Positions 35,517 through 43,521 of a DNA stretch of 64,000 bases are shown piece after piece; position 1 is the first letter of the stretch, and each line of letters begins with the position of its first letter. The translations under genes and the position numbers were made by a program. Location: assembly GCA_963725255.1 (NCBI GenBank), contig CAVRXV010000009.1:186001-250000 (forward strand). The letters run 5' to 3'. The notes beneath the pieces are model-generated. The model saw only the letters and a program-made list of their open reading frames with translations. It ran no database searches and was not told where the DNA came from. This stretch comes from JAIEPX01 sp963725255. Lineage in GTDB: Bacteria > Pseudomonadota > Gammaproteobacteria > JAIEPX01.

Positions 35517-35978
35517 ATGAAGCAATTATTTGAAATCGTCATTTCGAAGCCTGAACGAATCATATCTAAGATTGAGCTATCTGATGATAATGAGAAATTA
35601 ATTTTCCATACCAGAAATGATGCGCATTGTAATAGTCTCTGGACTCAACTTGCAGGACAATCTTTGTATGCGACAGAAGGACGTGAACGAATCCTCTATG
35701 ATATGCCTCCTGATCCTCCTGCATCTAATGTAATTGAAATTGAGAGCGATACTGTTCAGTTAGTCGCATTATTAGAATATCTAGAAAGTGATTTTCTTAA
35801 TGGTGTCTTTTTACCAAAAGGTATCGCAGACCGAGTAAAGCATCATATTTCTCCCAGTGCTAATGCCAACGGTCAGACTGACTTCTTTGCATCTAGCACA
35901 AATCCAAGCATTCAACGAGAGATTGAGCCAGCAACCAAAGATACTGGCGAGGAAAACCAGTCTAAAAAATCGCCGTGA
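35517..35978 (+). CDS. Unknown 153-aa soluble protein
   Basis: A hydrophilic 153-aa product (MKQLFEIVISKPERIISKIE start). The first ~105 residues look like a compact alpha/beta domain, and the last ~45 are polar and probably disordered, ending in the basic QSKKSP. No signal peptide or membrane helix. It lies between a methyltransferase remnant and a repeat cluster, with a poor ribosome-binding site. No family recognised. Confidence 0.55.
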   Translation: MKQLFEIVISKPERIISKIELSDDNEKLIFHTRNDAHCNSLWTQLAGQSLYATEGRERILYDMPPDPPASNVIEIESDTVQLVALLEYLESDFLNGVFLPKGIADRVKHHISPSANANGQTDFFASSTNPSIQREIEPATKDTGEENQSKKSP

Positions 35979-36039
35979 TGACTAAAAAGTTAGTTGTATA
36001 AGTTAAGTAGTTAAGCTTCACATAAATAAATTATGACGT

Positions 36040-36445
36040 GCTAAATTTCGAAATCGGACAAATATCCCCATAGTCTTCGTTTGGACATCCATGTCCTCAA
36101 CAATCTTGAAAAGCTATACCTGACTTGTCAGTACGCAGCCAAGCCAAAGGAGAGTATTTTGTTGCCACAGTTAAACAATGCGACTTGTTTCGTGATTTTT
36201 TGGAAAAAAGTCTCCAGAGCCAGCGAAATAAAAACTTAGCACGGAGTTGAGAAGACTGGGCAAGATCTACCTTTTCAAGATCGTTGAGGACATGGATGTC
36301 CGAACGAAGACTATAGGGATATATTTACGGCGGTCTTGAAAAGGTCGTCTTGCCCAGTCCAACTCCTAAGATTTTCTTAAATTCTTCGTTTTTTTGGTTT
36401 CGGCGAAAAGACATTCGGATTGTAACGCCGACTTTGAGAACACTA
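36040..36445. repeat. Family D repeat cluster, second locus
   Basis: No gene in 35979-36461. A palindrome GACTGGGCAAGATCTACC… (36254-36280) pairs with TCTTGAAAAGGTCGTCTTGC… (36334-36359), with loop ACATGGATGT. A half element at 36061-36133 contains GACATCCATGTCC and TATACCTGACTTGTCAG, matching palindrome 2 of the first locus. The tail 36405-36445 (CATTCGGATTGTAACGCCGA) matches sequence beside the IS element. Confidence 0.8.
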
Positions 36446-36461
36446 AAAACATTGATTCTTT

Positions 36462-37124
36462 TTATTTTTTTACAACGAGCGTTAATCCGTCAGCGATGGG
36501 TAATAAACTAACATGCACACGAGCATCGTTGAGAATTTTTTTATTTAACGCATCAATTATTTGAACCTGCTCAGATTCTGAATCGGCATTCAACACTTTT
36601 CCACCTTGAAACATATTATCAAGTGCCATCACACCACCCACACGAAGCAACCTCAAACACAACTCATAATACGCATCATAACTTTGTTTATCAGCATCAA
36701 TAAACGCAAAATCAAAACTCCCCTCTTCACCCTGCTCCAATAAATCTTGTAATAAATCTACAGCAAGCCCCAACTTCAAACTGACTTTATGATCGACCCC
36801 CGCAGCCTTCCATGCCTGCTGCGCCATCTTTGTCCACTCTTTATTCGTATCAAAACCTAAAACACGTCCATCTTCCGGCAACGCCATCGCTACCACCGTA
36901 GAACTATATCCCGTAAAAACGCCTACATCTAACGTCTTCTTCGCGCCTAAAATTTGCACAAGCATTGCCATAAATTGACCCTGCTCTGGTGCAATTTGCA
37001 TCCCGCCTGTACTCATCTTTGCCGTACGTTCTCGTAAATCACGTAATACCTCGTGCTCTCTCAACGAGACACTCAACATATAATCGTACAACGCATCACT
37101 CATCACTATCGTTTGATTTGCCAC
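36462..37124 (-). CDS. SAM-dependent O-methyltransferase (Methyltransf_3 type)
   Basis: A 220-aa cation-dependent O-methyltransferase like caffeoyl-CoA/catechol-type enzymes. SAM motif TLDVGVFTGYSSTVVAMALP, then GRVLGFDTNKEW, the metal-binding FDFAFIDADKQSYDAYYELC (first Asp) and MALDNMFQGGKV (Asp-Asn). Start is GTG at 37124 with AGGAGG 4-5 nt upstream; an ATG seven codons in lacks such a site. Substrate is unknown. A decayed duplicate of its 3' end lies 1.04 kb downstream. Confidence 0.9.
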   Translation of the reverse strand: MANQTIVMSDALYDYMLSVSLREHEVLRDLRERTAKMSTGGMQIAPEQGQFMAMLVQILGAKKTLDVGVFTGYSSTVVAMALPEDGRVLGFDTNKEWTKMAQQAWKAAGVDHKVSLKLGLAVDLLQDLLEQGEEGSFDFAFIDADKQSYDAYYELCLRLLRVGGVMALDNMFQGGKVLNADSESEQVQIIDALNKKILNDARVHVSLLPIADGLTLVVKK

Positions 37125-37172
37125 CGTTCCTCCTAAAAATGATTATCAACAAGATCCAAGCCAGTACAACTA

Positions 37173-37628
37173 TTATGCTTTTTCATTCACATAAGAAGGA
37201 ATAAGTAATTTAATTTCAACAATCGCACCTAAAGCCGCAGCGGCTCTTTTTAAGCTTTTTAAAGTAATGTTTTTACCTGACTCCATTTGCTGATAATTTT
37301 GATAACTAACACCCATTGTTCGTGCAACTTCTGCTTGAGTAAAATGACGCTCTAATCTCAAATGATGCAATAAAACTGGCACTGCTACTTCAGGACTTAC
37401 CGAAACTAGGACCTCTTTTTTACGGCACAAAGAAGGTTCTGGTATATCAATTTCATCTTGAACCATATCAAGCAATAGAATATCCAACACCTCTTGAGCA
37501 TTAAACAGCGCTTCCTCTGCAGTATCACCCTCTGCAAAAATATTTGCTAAATCACGAAATGTAACTACATAGCCATCACCATCGCGCGTAATTTTAGCCG
37601 GATACACTAGCGATAATTCACTTTTCAT
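37173..37628 (-). CDS. hicB: HicB-type antitoxin with C-terminal HTH
   Basis: A 151-aa antitoxin: the N-terminal RNase-H-like HicB domain (VYPAKITRDGDGYVVTFRDL, EALFNAQEVLDILLLDMV) is followed by an XRE-type helix-turn-helix (HFTQAEVARTMGVSYQNYQQ, ESGKNITLKSLKRAAAALGA) that binds the operon operator. ATG 37628 has GAGG at 6 nt and was preferred to a GTG at 37640. It starts 12 nt after the toxin stop region, in the usual toxin-first order. Confidence 0.92.
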   Translation of the reverse strand: MKSELSLVYPAKITRDGDGYVVTFRDLANIFAEGDTAEEALFNAQEVLDILLLDMVQDEIDIPEPSLCRKKEVLVSVSPEVAVPVLLHHLRLERHFTQAEVARTMGVSYQNYQQMESGKNITLKSLKRAAAALGAIVEIKLLIPSYVNEKA

Positions 37629-37639
37629 TTGCAACCTCA

Positions 37640-37828
37640 CTACTTTAATTTAACACCAGTGACACGTTCTATACATCTGAGAGTTCCTGGTTTTAAATCC
37701 TTTTTTCCATGCACAGGCACTACTATAGGTAGAGAACCTAGTTTTTTCATTTTATGATGACTTCCCTGTGTACTAACATGTTGCCATCCTGCTCTTTGTA
37801 GAATTTTTATTACTGTTTTGCCATCCAT
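37640..37828 (-). CDS. hicA: HicA-type mRNA interferase toxin
   Basis: A 62-aa double-stranded-RNA-binding-fold toxin: MDGKTVIKILQRAGWQHVST, then GSHHKMKKLGSLPIVVPVHG with the catalytic His. Known HicA proteins cut mRNA and are neutralised by HicB. ATG 37828 follows GGAGGG at 6 nt; the 8-codon extension to 37852 is not supported. Co-transcribed with hicB. Confidence 0.92.
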   Translation of the reverse strand: MDGKTVIKILQRAGWQHVSTQGSHHKMKKLGSLPIVVPVHGKKDLKPGTLRCIERVTGVKLK

Positions 37829-37846
37829 GTAATACCCTCCAGGATG

Positions 37847-37899
37847 ACACAAGCTATAACTTGTGTTGAAAATATAGCAGCCTGCTCAATAAAAAGCAA
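37847..37899 (-). promoter_or_regulatory. hicAB promoter and palindromic operator
   Basis: On the minus strand TTGCTT (37894-37899), a 17-nt spacer and TATATT (37871-37876) form the promoter. Just downstream a perfect palindrome, ACACAAG (37847-37853) with CTTGTGT (37860-37866) around 6 nt, overlaps the expected transcription start. This is the natural site for autorepression by the HicB helix-turn-helix. Confidence 0.7.
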
Positions 37900-37994
37900 G
37901 CTATGGAATAAAACAGTATTTGACTTTCTTAGTAAAAAAATACTCGTAGTAACCCGTAATTGATCACATACTCTCTATAGGCTAGACTGCGTCA

Positions 37995-39248
37995 ATGACT
38001 AAAATGATCGCACCTAAAGCCCTTTTCGATACGATTACCAATCTGGACGAGCCTACTCCAGATTGCATCACCCTCTATCTTAAAAATTTCAACATGCCTG
38101 AACTGCCTGAAGAATACCGACTTTCGCTAGAATTTCTGGCAAGTTATGCAGGTTCGCAAGATACCTTCAATGCCTATAGAAAAGAAATAGAACGATTCCT
38201 TCAATGGGCTTGGATCGTCGCCAAAAAACCTATTAAAAGTCTCGATCGTAACGACATCCGTCGCTATATTGAATTTGCCACAAATCCCCCTGCAGAATGG
38301 TTGACTGATAAAAGTGTGGCTCGCTTCATTAACAAAAATGGTGAACGAATTCAAAATACGGAGTGGCGCCCTTTTGTCATCCGAATTGGAAAATCCCAGC
38401 GCCGAGCCGGACAAACAACTGACGATGCGCATTACCACATGCACGATCCATCACGTCGCGCATTATTTGCAGGACTCAGCACTTTTTTCACGTTCCTGCA
38501 GCAAGAAAGTTACATCGATGTAAACCCTGTTCAATTAGTCCGACAAAAAGGCCGATTTTTGCAGAAACAACAAACAACCAAAGTCACTCGTAAACTTACA
38601 GACGTTCAATGGCGTTACACGATTAATACCATTGAACAACTCGCTCACGAAGATCCGCAATTTGAGCGTCATTTATTTATGATGTCAGCCTTTTATTTAC
38701 TCGGACTTCGTATTTCAGAATTAGCAGAAACACCCGGGCGTATTCCGTGTATGGGCGATTTTGCGCCGGATAAACAAAGTCGCTGGTGGCTCACAACTAT
38801 AGGTAAAGGCAACAAAATGCGGGATATCGCTGTGCCTGATTCCATGTTATCCGCATTAAAACGTTATCGTATGAGCCAAGGATTACCCCCCCTTCCCGCT
38901 CGCAGCGAACCAACTCCGCTCCTCAACAAACAACGCGGCCGAGGCGGGTTGGGCACTCGTCAAATACGTAATCTCGTGCAATTTTGCTTTGATCAAGCTA
39001 TCCTTGAACTAACACGTGATGGGTTAGATGATGAAGCTCAGGACTTAACGGTCGCGACAGTTCACTGGTTAAGACACACAGCCATTTCTGCCGATGTTGA
39101 GAATCGTCCACGTGAACATGTTCGTGATGATGCCGGACATGAAAATATCAGTATCACCGATCGCTATATAGATATTGATCGAATCGCGCGACATGATTCA
39201 GCGCGAAAAAAAACATTAAGAAGGAAAATTGAGGAGACAGCATGCTAG
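37995..39248 (+). CDS. Tyrosine recombinase (XerC/D-like integrase)
   Basis: A 417-aa site-specific recombinase. The N-terminal SAM-like core-binding domain spans residues ~40-190 (YRKEIERFLQWAWIVAKKPI). The catalytic domain has LLGLRISELAETPG (Arg I), GKGNKMRDIAVPDSM (Lys), VHWLRHTAISAD (His-x-x-Arg), AGHENISITDRYIDIDRIA (His and the nucleophilic Tyr): all catalytic residues are present. It is longer than XerC/D (~300 aa), mostly through insertions in the N-terminal domain. It overlaps the malic enzyme gene by 7 nt and has no phage or tRNA neighbour, so it may have a resident role rather than mark a prophage. Confidence 0.88.
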   Translation: MTKMIAPKALFDTITNLDEPTPDCITLYLKNFNMPELPEEYRLSLEFLASYAGSQDTFNAYRKEIERFLQWAWIVAKKPIKSLDRNDIRRYIEFATNPPAEWLTDKSVARFINKNGERIQNTEWRPFVIRIGKSQRRAGQTTDDAHYHMHDPSRRALFAGLSTFFTFLQQESYIDVNPVQLVRQKGRFLQKQQTTKVTRKLTDVQWRYTINTIEQLAHEDPQFERHLFMMSAFYLLGLRISELAETPGRIPCMGDFAPDKQSRWWLTTIGKGNKMRDIAVPDSMLSALKRYRMSQGLPPLPARSEPTPLLNKQRGRGGLGTRQIRNLVQFCFDQAILELTRDGLDDEAQDLTVATVHWLRHTAISADVENRPREHVRDDAGHENISITDRYIDIDRIARHDSARKKTLRRKIEETAC

Positions 39249-40963
39249 ATTTTGAAATTATTAAAGATCCAAAAACCGGCGAATCTATAATCAAAACACC
39301 GTTGAGCGGAAAAACCTTATTAACTTCCCCACAGCTTAATAAAGGAACTGCTTTTACAACTGAAGAACGTCACGCATTCGGATTATTAGGCAAATTACCC
39401 GCAGCAGTCGAAACGTTATCTGAACAAACCATGCGTGCTTTTATTCAATATTCGGCTTTCGCCACTGATTTACAAAAAAGCATTTATTTACGCACACTGC
39501 ACGAAACAAATGAAACCGTGTTTTATAAACTCGTGGCTGATCATATGAAAGAAATGATCCCTGTTTTATACACACCGATCGTTGGCACTGCAGTCAAAAC
39601 ACATAGCACGGAATTTCGACGTCCTCGAGGTCTTTACATTTCTTATCCAGATCGTGAGTACATTCGCGAAATATTATCAAACCGAACACATCCTGAAATT
39701 GATGTGATCGTTGTCACTGATGGTGAAGGCGTACTGGGAATTGGTGATCAAGGCATCGGCGGGATAGATATTCCCATCGCAAAATTAATGGTTTACTCGA
39801 TTGCTGCGGGAATTAATCCATTACGAACGCTGCCTATCATGTTAGACACGGGCACCAATAATCAAGCACTACTCGATGATCCCCTCTATTTAGGTTGGCG
39901 ACAAAATCGAATTGCAGGTGAAAAATACGATGAATTTATTCGAATGTTTATCGATGAAGTCAAAAAACAATTCCCGGGAGTTTATTTACATTGGGAAGAT
40001 TTTGGCCGTGATAATGCACAACGCAATTTAACAACGTATCGTAATGAAATTTGTTCATTCAACGATGACATTCAAGGCACCGGCGTTGTGACGCTTGCAG
40101 CAATGCTCGCTGCTGTTCATGCTTCTGGAACCACAATAAAAGATCAACGCTTTGTAATTTTTGGCGCTGGCAGTGCTGGACTTGGAATCACGCATCAATT
40201 ATGCGATGCACTCATTCGAAATGGAATGAGTGAACAAGAAGCTCAATCACGATTTTGGTTAATTTCCAGCAATGGACTTATCACAAGTGAATCATCTTCG
40301 TTATCAACAGAGCGCGCAATGTATGCTCGAGATCCTTCCGAAATAAAATCATGGAAAACTACCGTACCGGGCGTAGCTCATCTTGAAGATGTGATTAACA
40401 ACGTTCACCCAACGGTATTGATTGGCTGCTCAACCGTTGGATCGGCCTTCACAGAAACTGTCGTGAAAGCCATGGCCTCGCATTGTGAACGCCCCATTAT
40501 TTTTCCATTATCGAATCCCACCGAACGAAGCGAAGCAAAACCCGCTGATATTATAGAATGGACTCAAGGTAAAGCCTTAATTGCTACCGGCAGTCCGTTT
40601 GCTCCCGTTTCTTATCAAGGCAAAACCATCCCGATCGGACAATGTAATAATGCATTAGTCTATCCTGGCATTGGCCTAGGCATTATGGCCGTCAAAGCTA
40701 AAAGTTTATCTGATGACATGCTATGGGCTGCCTGCCAAGCTGCCGCCCAATTTTCTCCGATCCTCAAAAATCCCGATGCCGCCCTACTTCCCCCCATCGA
40801 AGAAGCCCGCCCTTTCTCCAACGTCATTGCTCTCGCTGTCGCTACCCAAGCCGTCAAAGAAGGACTTGCCACTGTCTCCAACACAGACAACATTCCTGCT
40901 CTCATCGACGCCATCAAGTGGGCGCCGAAATATCTTCGATATTTATCGACGCCGCGTCTTTAG
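39242..40963 (+). CDS. maeA: NAD-dependent malic enzyme
   Basis: Oxidative decarboxylation of malate to pyruvate. The 573-aa product matches the long MaeA/SfcA class (E. coli 565 aa): VLYTPIVGTAVKTHSTEF, RPRGLYISYPDREYI, VVTDGEGVLGIGDQGIGGI, WEDFGRDNAQRNLTTY, CSFNDDIQGTGVVTLAAML (metal-binding EDF…D, catalytic region), the NAD fold IFGAGSAGLGITHQL, and LSNPTERSEAKP. It starts inside the integrase stop region (GGAG 7 nt upstream of ATG). The last codons and stop lie in a family E half repeat. Confidence 0.96.
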   Translation: MLDFEIIKDPKTGESIIKTPLSGKTLLTSPQLNKGTAFTTEERHAFGLLGKLPAAVETLSEQTMRAFIQYSAFATDLQKSIYLRTLHETNETVFYKLVADHMKEMIPVLYTPIVGTAVKTHSTEFRRPRGLYISYPDREYIREILSNRTHPEIDVIVVTDGEGVLGIGDQGIGGIDIPIAKLMVYSIAAGINPLRTLPIMLDTGTNNQALLDDPLYLGWRQNRIAGEKYDEFIRMFIDEVKKQFPGVYLHWEDFGRDNAQRNLTTYRNEICSFNDDIQGTGVVTLAAMLAAVHASGTTIKDQRFVIFGAGSAGLGITHQLCDALIRNGMSEQEAQSRFWLISSNGLITSESSSLSTERAMYARDPSEIKSWKTTVPGVAHLEDVINNVHPTVLIGCSTVGSAFTETVVKAMASHCERPIIFPLSNPTERSEAKPADIIEWTQGKALIATGSPFAPVSYQGKTIPIGQCNNALVYPGIGLGIMAVKAKSLSDDMLWAACQAAAQFSPILKNPDAALLPPIEEARPFSNVIALAVATQAVKEGLATVSNTDNIPALIDAIKWAPKYLRYLSTPRL

Positions 40964-41139
40964 TTGTGAGAGGCGTAACCATTCACCACCTTGGCTAGAA
41001 TGGCTAAAACGTTCAGATTTTGTCCAGGTTGGGTGAAAAAATTTATTTTAAAACCGGAGTTTACTCTTGATAAATGAGGATTTTAAAATAAATTTTTCCG
41101 CCCGAGATGGACGAAATATGGACGTTTCCATCATGTGGT
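40949..41139. repeat. Family E half copy followed by family C repeat, copy 1
   Basis: CGCGTCTTTAGTTGTGAGAGG (40954-40974) matches the arm of the family E inverted repeat at 62474-62693 and includes the maeA stop. It is followed by a ~160-bp family C element (40980-41139) almost identical to 58612-58772: ATTCACCACC start, CGTTCAGATTTTGTCCAGG, TAAAACCGGAGTTTACTC, and CATCATGTGG end. The ends are imperfect terminal inverted repeats. Confidence 0.8.
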
Positions 41140-41831
41140 TAAGAGGTCGAGACAGACCAAGCACCCTTACCCCGCAAATAAATGGGCATGGCTTCTTCGG
41201 GCGAAACTAATTTATTTTCAGCAAATAATTTGGCTGCGATTTGAGATAAATACTCGGCTTTGGGAACAATATCAGGAGTGGATTGAAATTGGATAGTCTG
41301 TAGACGTTCACCCAATAATAGAGAATAGACTTCCCAAGCATCCCCCACCAAACACCATGAATCATTCCCTGAAGGTAAATCAACTGCTGAAGGCAATTTC
41401 AATTGCTCTTCAATCACTGTAGTCATCATTCCCGAATCATCAGAAGTATATGCGGCCCAGTACACTTCGTTCATCCGAGCATCTTGTGCGACTAAAATTT
41501 TATCGCGATTTAATTGAGCAAAAGCCGTTTGAGCAATGATTTGCAATGAAGACACTATAATGATCGGCAAACTAGCACCTAATGCAAGCCCTTGAGCAAC
41601 ACCCACTCCAATACGTAGACCTGTGAAACTTCCTGGGCCTCGCCCCACTGCAATCGCATCCAGATCATGGAGCTTCATGCCTGCCTCAGACAGCAAAGCA
41701 TCAACCCACGGTAAAATAAGCTGTGCATGCTCCCGCGGCGCAACTTCATGACGCTGAATCACCTCATCCCCTATGGACAAAGCCACCGTGCATACCGCTG
41801 TCGATGTATCTAACGAAAGTATTTTTGCCAT
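41139..41831 (-). CDS. tsaB: tRNA threonylcarbamoyladenosine biosynthesis protein TsaB
   Basis: Partner of TsaD/TsaE in making the t6A modification of ANN-decoding tRNAs. The 230-aa product starts MAKILSLDTSTAVCTVALSI and carries the ASKHA-fold motif DAIAVGRGPGSFTGLRIGVG and QGLALGASLPIIIVSSLQ, both diagnostic of TsaB (YeaZ). Normal length. Its 3' end abuts the family C repeat. Confidence 0.95.
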   Translation of the reverse strand: MAKILSLDTSTAVCTVALSIGDEVIQRHEVAPREHAQLILPWVDALLSEAGMKLHDLDAIAVGRGPGSFTGLRIGVGVAQGLALGASLPIIIVSSLQIIAQTAFAQLNRDKILVAQDARMNEVYWAAYTSDDSGMMTTVIEEQLKLPSAVDLPSGNDSWCLVGDAWEVYSLLLGERLQTIQFQSTPDIVPKAEYLSQIAAKLFAENKLVSPEEAMPIYLRGKGAWSVSTS

Positions 41832-41871
41832 GCTTTATATTACCACCGAAAACGGTGTCGCGTGTTGAGTT

Positions 41872-42442
41872 TCACTCAAGATGCGACGCCGTGATTTTGA
41901 TAGTTGCATCTTTTAAAGCGACATAACCTTGGCTGTTGATATTATTGTATGTAAATCCAGACTGCCAAATTGGGACGTAATAAAATCGTAGAGAACCATG
42001 ACGCCATTGATAAACCGTTTTACTGGAATCTAAATAAACAATGTCGCCCAAATAGCACGCTTCTAATTCGGTTTTCTTTTTACCCGATTTTTCCAGTAAC
42101 TTAACGGATCGGCAATGTCCTTGATATACAACTAATTTTACGGGTTTATATTCTACTCTTTTTACAAAAGGTGGTATTTGAATTGTGCCCCCTTGAATAT
42201 TCAATTCAACACGAGGCGTGGTTGCAGTGATTTCGGTGCGCTCTTGCCAACTTTTCTCTTCTCCCCTTAAGTCTTTGATTCGTTGGTAATTTTCTTGGAG
42301 TTCTTTAATATCGGGCATGCTAAGAGCAGACCACTCTTTTGATGGAATTCCATAAGGAGCACCAGAACAGCCTGCAATAGTGCTCGCCGATTAAAAAGAC
42401 CACGAAAGAGTAAACACAGTATTTTAAAATTAATTTAACCAT
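41872..42442 (-). pseudogene. Lipoprotein gene broken by a 1-nt frameshift in the signal peptide
   Basis: The main frame encodes a 148-aa product from 42318 (MPDIKELQENYQRIKDLRG), but the same frame is open further upstream and reads ASTIAGCSGAPYGIPSKEW, a perfect lipobox (IAGC), up to a TAA at 42391-42393. The missing start of the signal peptide lies in another frame: ATG at 42442 gives MVKLILKYCVYSFVVFLI. Removing one base near 42388 joins both into a typical lipoprotein precursor of ~189 aa. Either a real recent mutation or a sequencing error; translation from 42318 would give an untargeted protein. The domain itself (tandem beta segments, IYLDSSKTVYQW-like) is not recognised. Confidence 0.75.
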
Positions 42443-42516
42443 GTCACACATTCTCCTAGATTCTGCAGCTGAAATCTACTACTAGGCCTTACCGAATCTA
42501 GTATTATTTTCCGTAA

Positions 42517-43041
42517 CTATTTTCTAATAGTAGCCTGTTGTACTACACCAGGATTTTGCACCGCTGCCGAATTATTGGACGTTGTAGTAGATGAAATTGA
42601 AGGTAAAGAAGATGTTGTTGCTGAATTCATTGTAGGTGCAGCGCTGACAATAGCCGATCCTGACGATGCCACTGATGTAGTCACCGAGCTTGAGGCATTT
42701 GATGCCCCAACTTGAGGAGATACCGTTGACTGAGGAACTGAAGCAGCATTTTCCGAACTTGCAACAGCCTCAGTTGAAGAATTGATGCTTTCAATTGGCG
42801 GAATATAACTGACACCATCGGCTTCGACTTCAGGATCATTACTCTCAGCAATGGCCCCACCGGCAGGAGCGGGTTGTGTATTACTCCCTACTTCAGAATT
42901 TTGTACTGGGACTTTCTCCGATTCATGGATTGCGGGTTTGGTTGGTTCTACGATCTTTTCTGATTTCTGTTTTTCATGGCAACCTGCTATAAACAAAGTA
43001 CCCGCTACTAAACACGCCATTGAAATCCTTTGCAACTTCAT
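42517..43041 (-). CDS. Ser/Thr/Ala-rich lipoprotein of low complexity
   Basis: A 174-aa product with signal peptide MKLQRISMACLVAGTLFIAG followed by the lipobox Cys. The mature part is low complexity: charged in the first 30 residues, then dominated by Ser, Thr, Ala, Asn and Val (SSVTTSVASSGSAIVSA), so probably a disordered surface or periplasmic tether. No family recognised. Same orientation as the frameshifted lipoprotein gene downstream; there may be one transcript. Confidence 0.7.
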   Translation of the reverse strand: MKLQRISMACLVAGTLFIAGCHEKQKSEKIVEPTKPAIHESEKVPVQNSEVGSNTQPAPAGGAIAESNDPEVEADGVSYIPPIESINSSTEAVASSENAASVPQSTVSPQVGASNASSSVTTSVASSGSAIVSAAPTMNSATTSSLPSISSTTTSNNSAAVQNPGVVQQATIRK

Positions 43042-43263
43042 AATGCATCCCTTCTGTTGATTGATAACACAAAGAACAAATTATATCGCTGCGTTAAACA
43101 TCATCGCAAGTAGGAAGAAGATTCTCTTTCAACCTAGATTCAAGCATAAACTGACATTGTGCTTTCATGAAGCTTGATCTTGAATTAAATTAATACTTTC
43201 GCTTATCAACATAACTGACTGAATAACATATAAAAATTTTACCCAGTTTACTTTCTAGAAGGC

Positions 43264-43295
43264 AAAAAAAAAGCCGAGTCTATAATACTCAGCTT
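43264..43295 (-). terminator. Intrinsic terminator of the Rsm-like RNA
   Basis: Read on the minus strand: AAGCTGAGT, 7-nt loop, ACTCGGCTT (9 bp with one U·G pair), running into nine consecutive T. A textbook Rho-independent terminator. Confidence 0.88.
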
Positions 43296-43521
43296 GGAAA
43301 GGTATCAGTATTGTTGGTCTGTTCCGGGCATCCTTGCCCCAAGAAAACTCCTTGTTAACAGACCTACCCTACCTCTTACCTTTACATTTCAGCGACAAGC
43401 GCTAAAATGTTATTTGGACTAGTGATGGCAATCCTTTGCCGCCCTATCTCTTCCCTGAAGAACATCCGTGTTAGGGCACATCACCAATCCCGCATCGTTC
43501 ATCCTTGAACGACTTAATGTA
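43264..43521 (-). ncRNA. RsmY/RsmZ (CsrB)-like CsrA-sequestering small RNA
   Basis: On the minus strand ~255 nt carry repeated hairpins with GGA in the loop, the CsrA/RsmA binding signature. They are GTTCA-AGGA-TGAAC (43497-43510), AACA-CGGA-TGTT (43461-43472), CTTC-AGG-GAAG (43450-43460), GGCAA-AGGA-TTGCC (43427-43440), AAC-AAGGA-GTT (43346-43356) and GGGCA-AGGA-TGCCC (43326-43339). Outer stems (GGTCTGTT with AACAGACC; GCCCTA with TAGGGC) enclose pairs of them. The RNA ends in an intrinsic terminator. A plausible promoter is TTGCGA, 16 nt, TAGATT, giving a start near 43521. Such RNAs are made under the GacA/LetA response regulator and titrate CsrA. No ORF competes here. Confidence 0.85.

Noticed and set aside
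37995..39248. Prophage or genomic-island integrase
   Set aside because: No phage genes, tRNA target or attachment-site repeats nearby; the gene is coupled to maeA.
42385..42395. Programmed frameshift at TCTTTTTAATC in the lipoprotein gene
   Set aside because: A -1 slip on the T-run enters the wrong frame; the required shift is +1 with no known +1 signal, so mutation or sequencing error is more likely.
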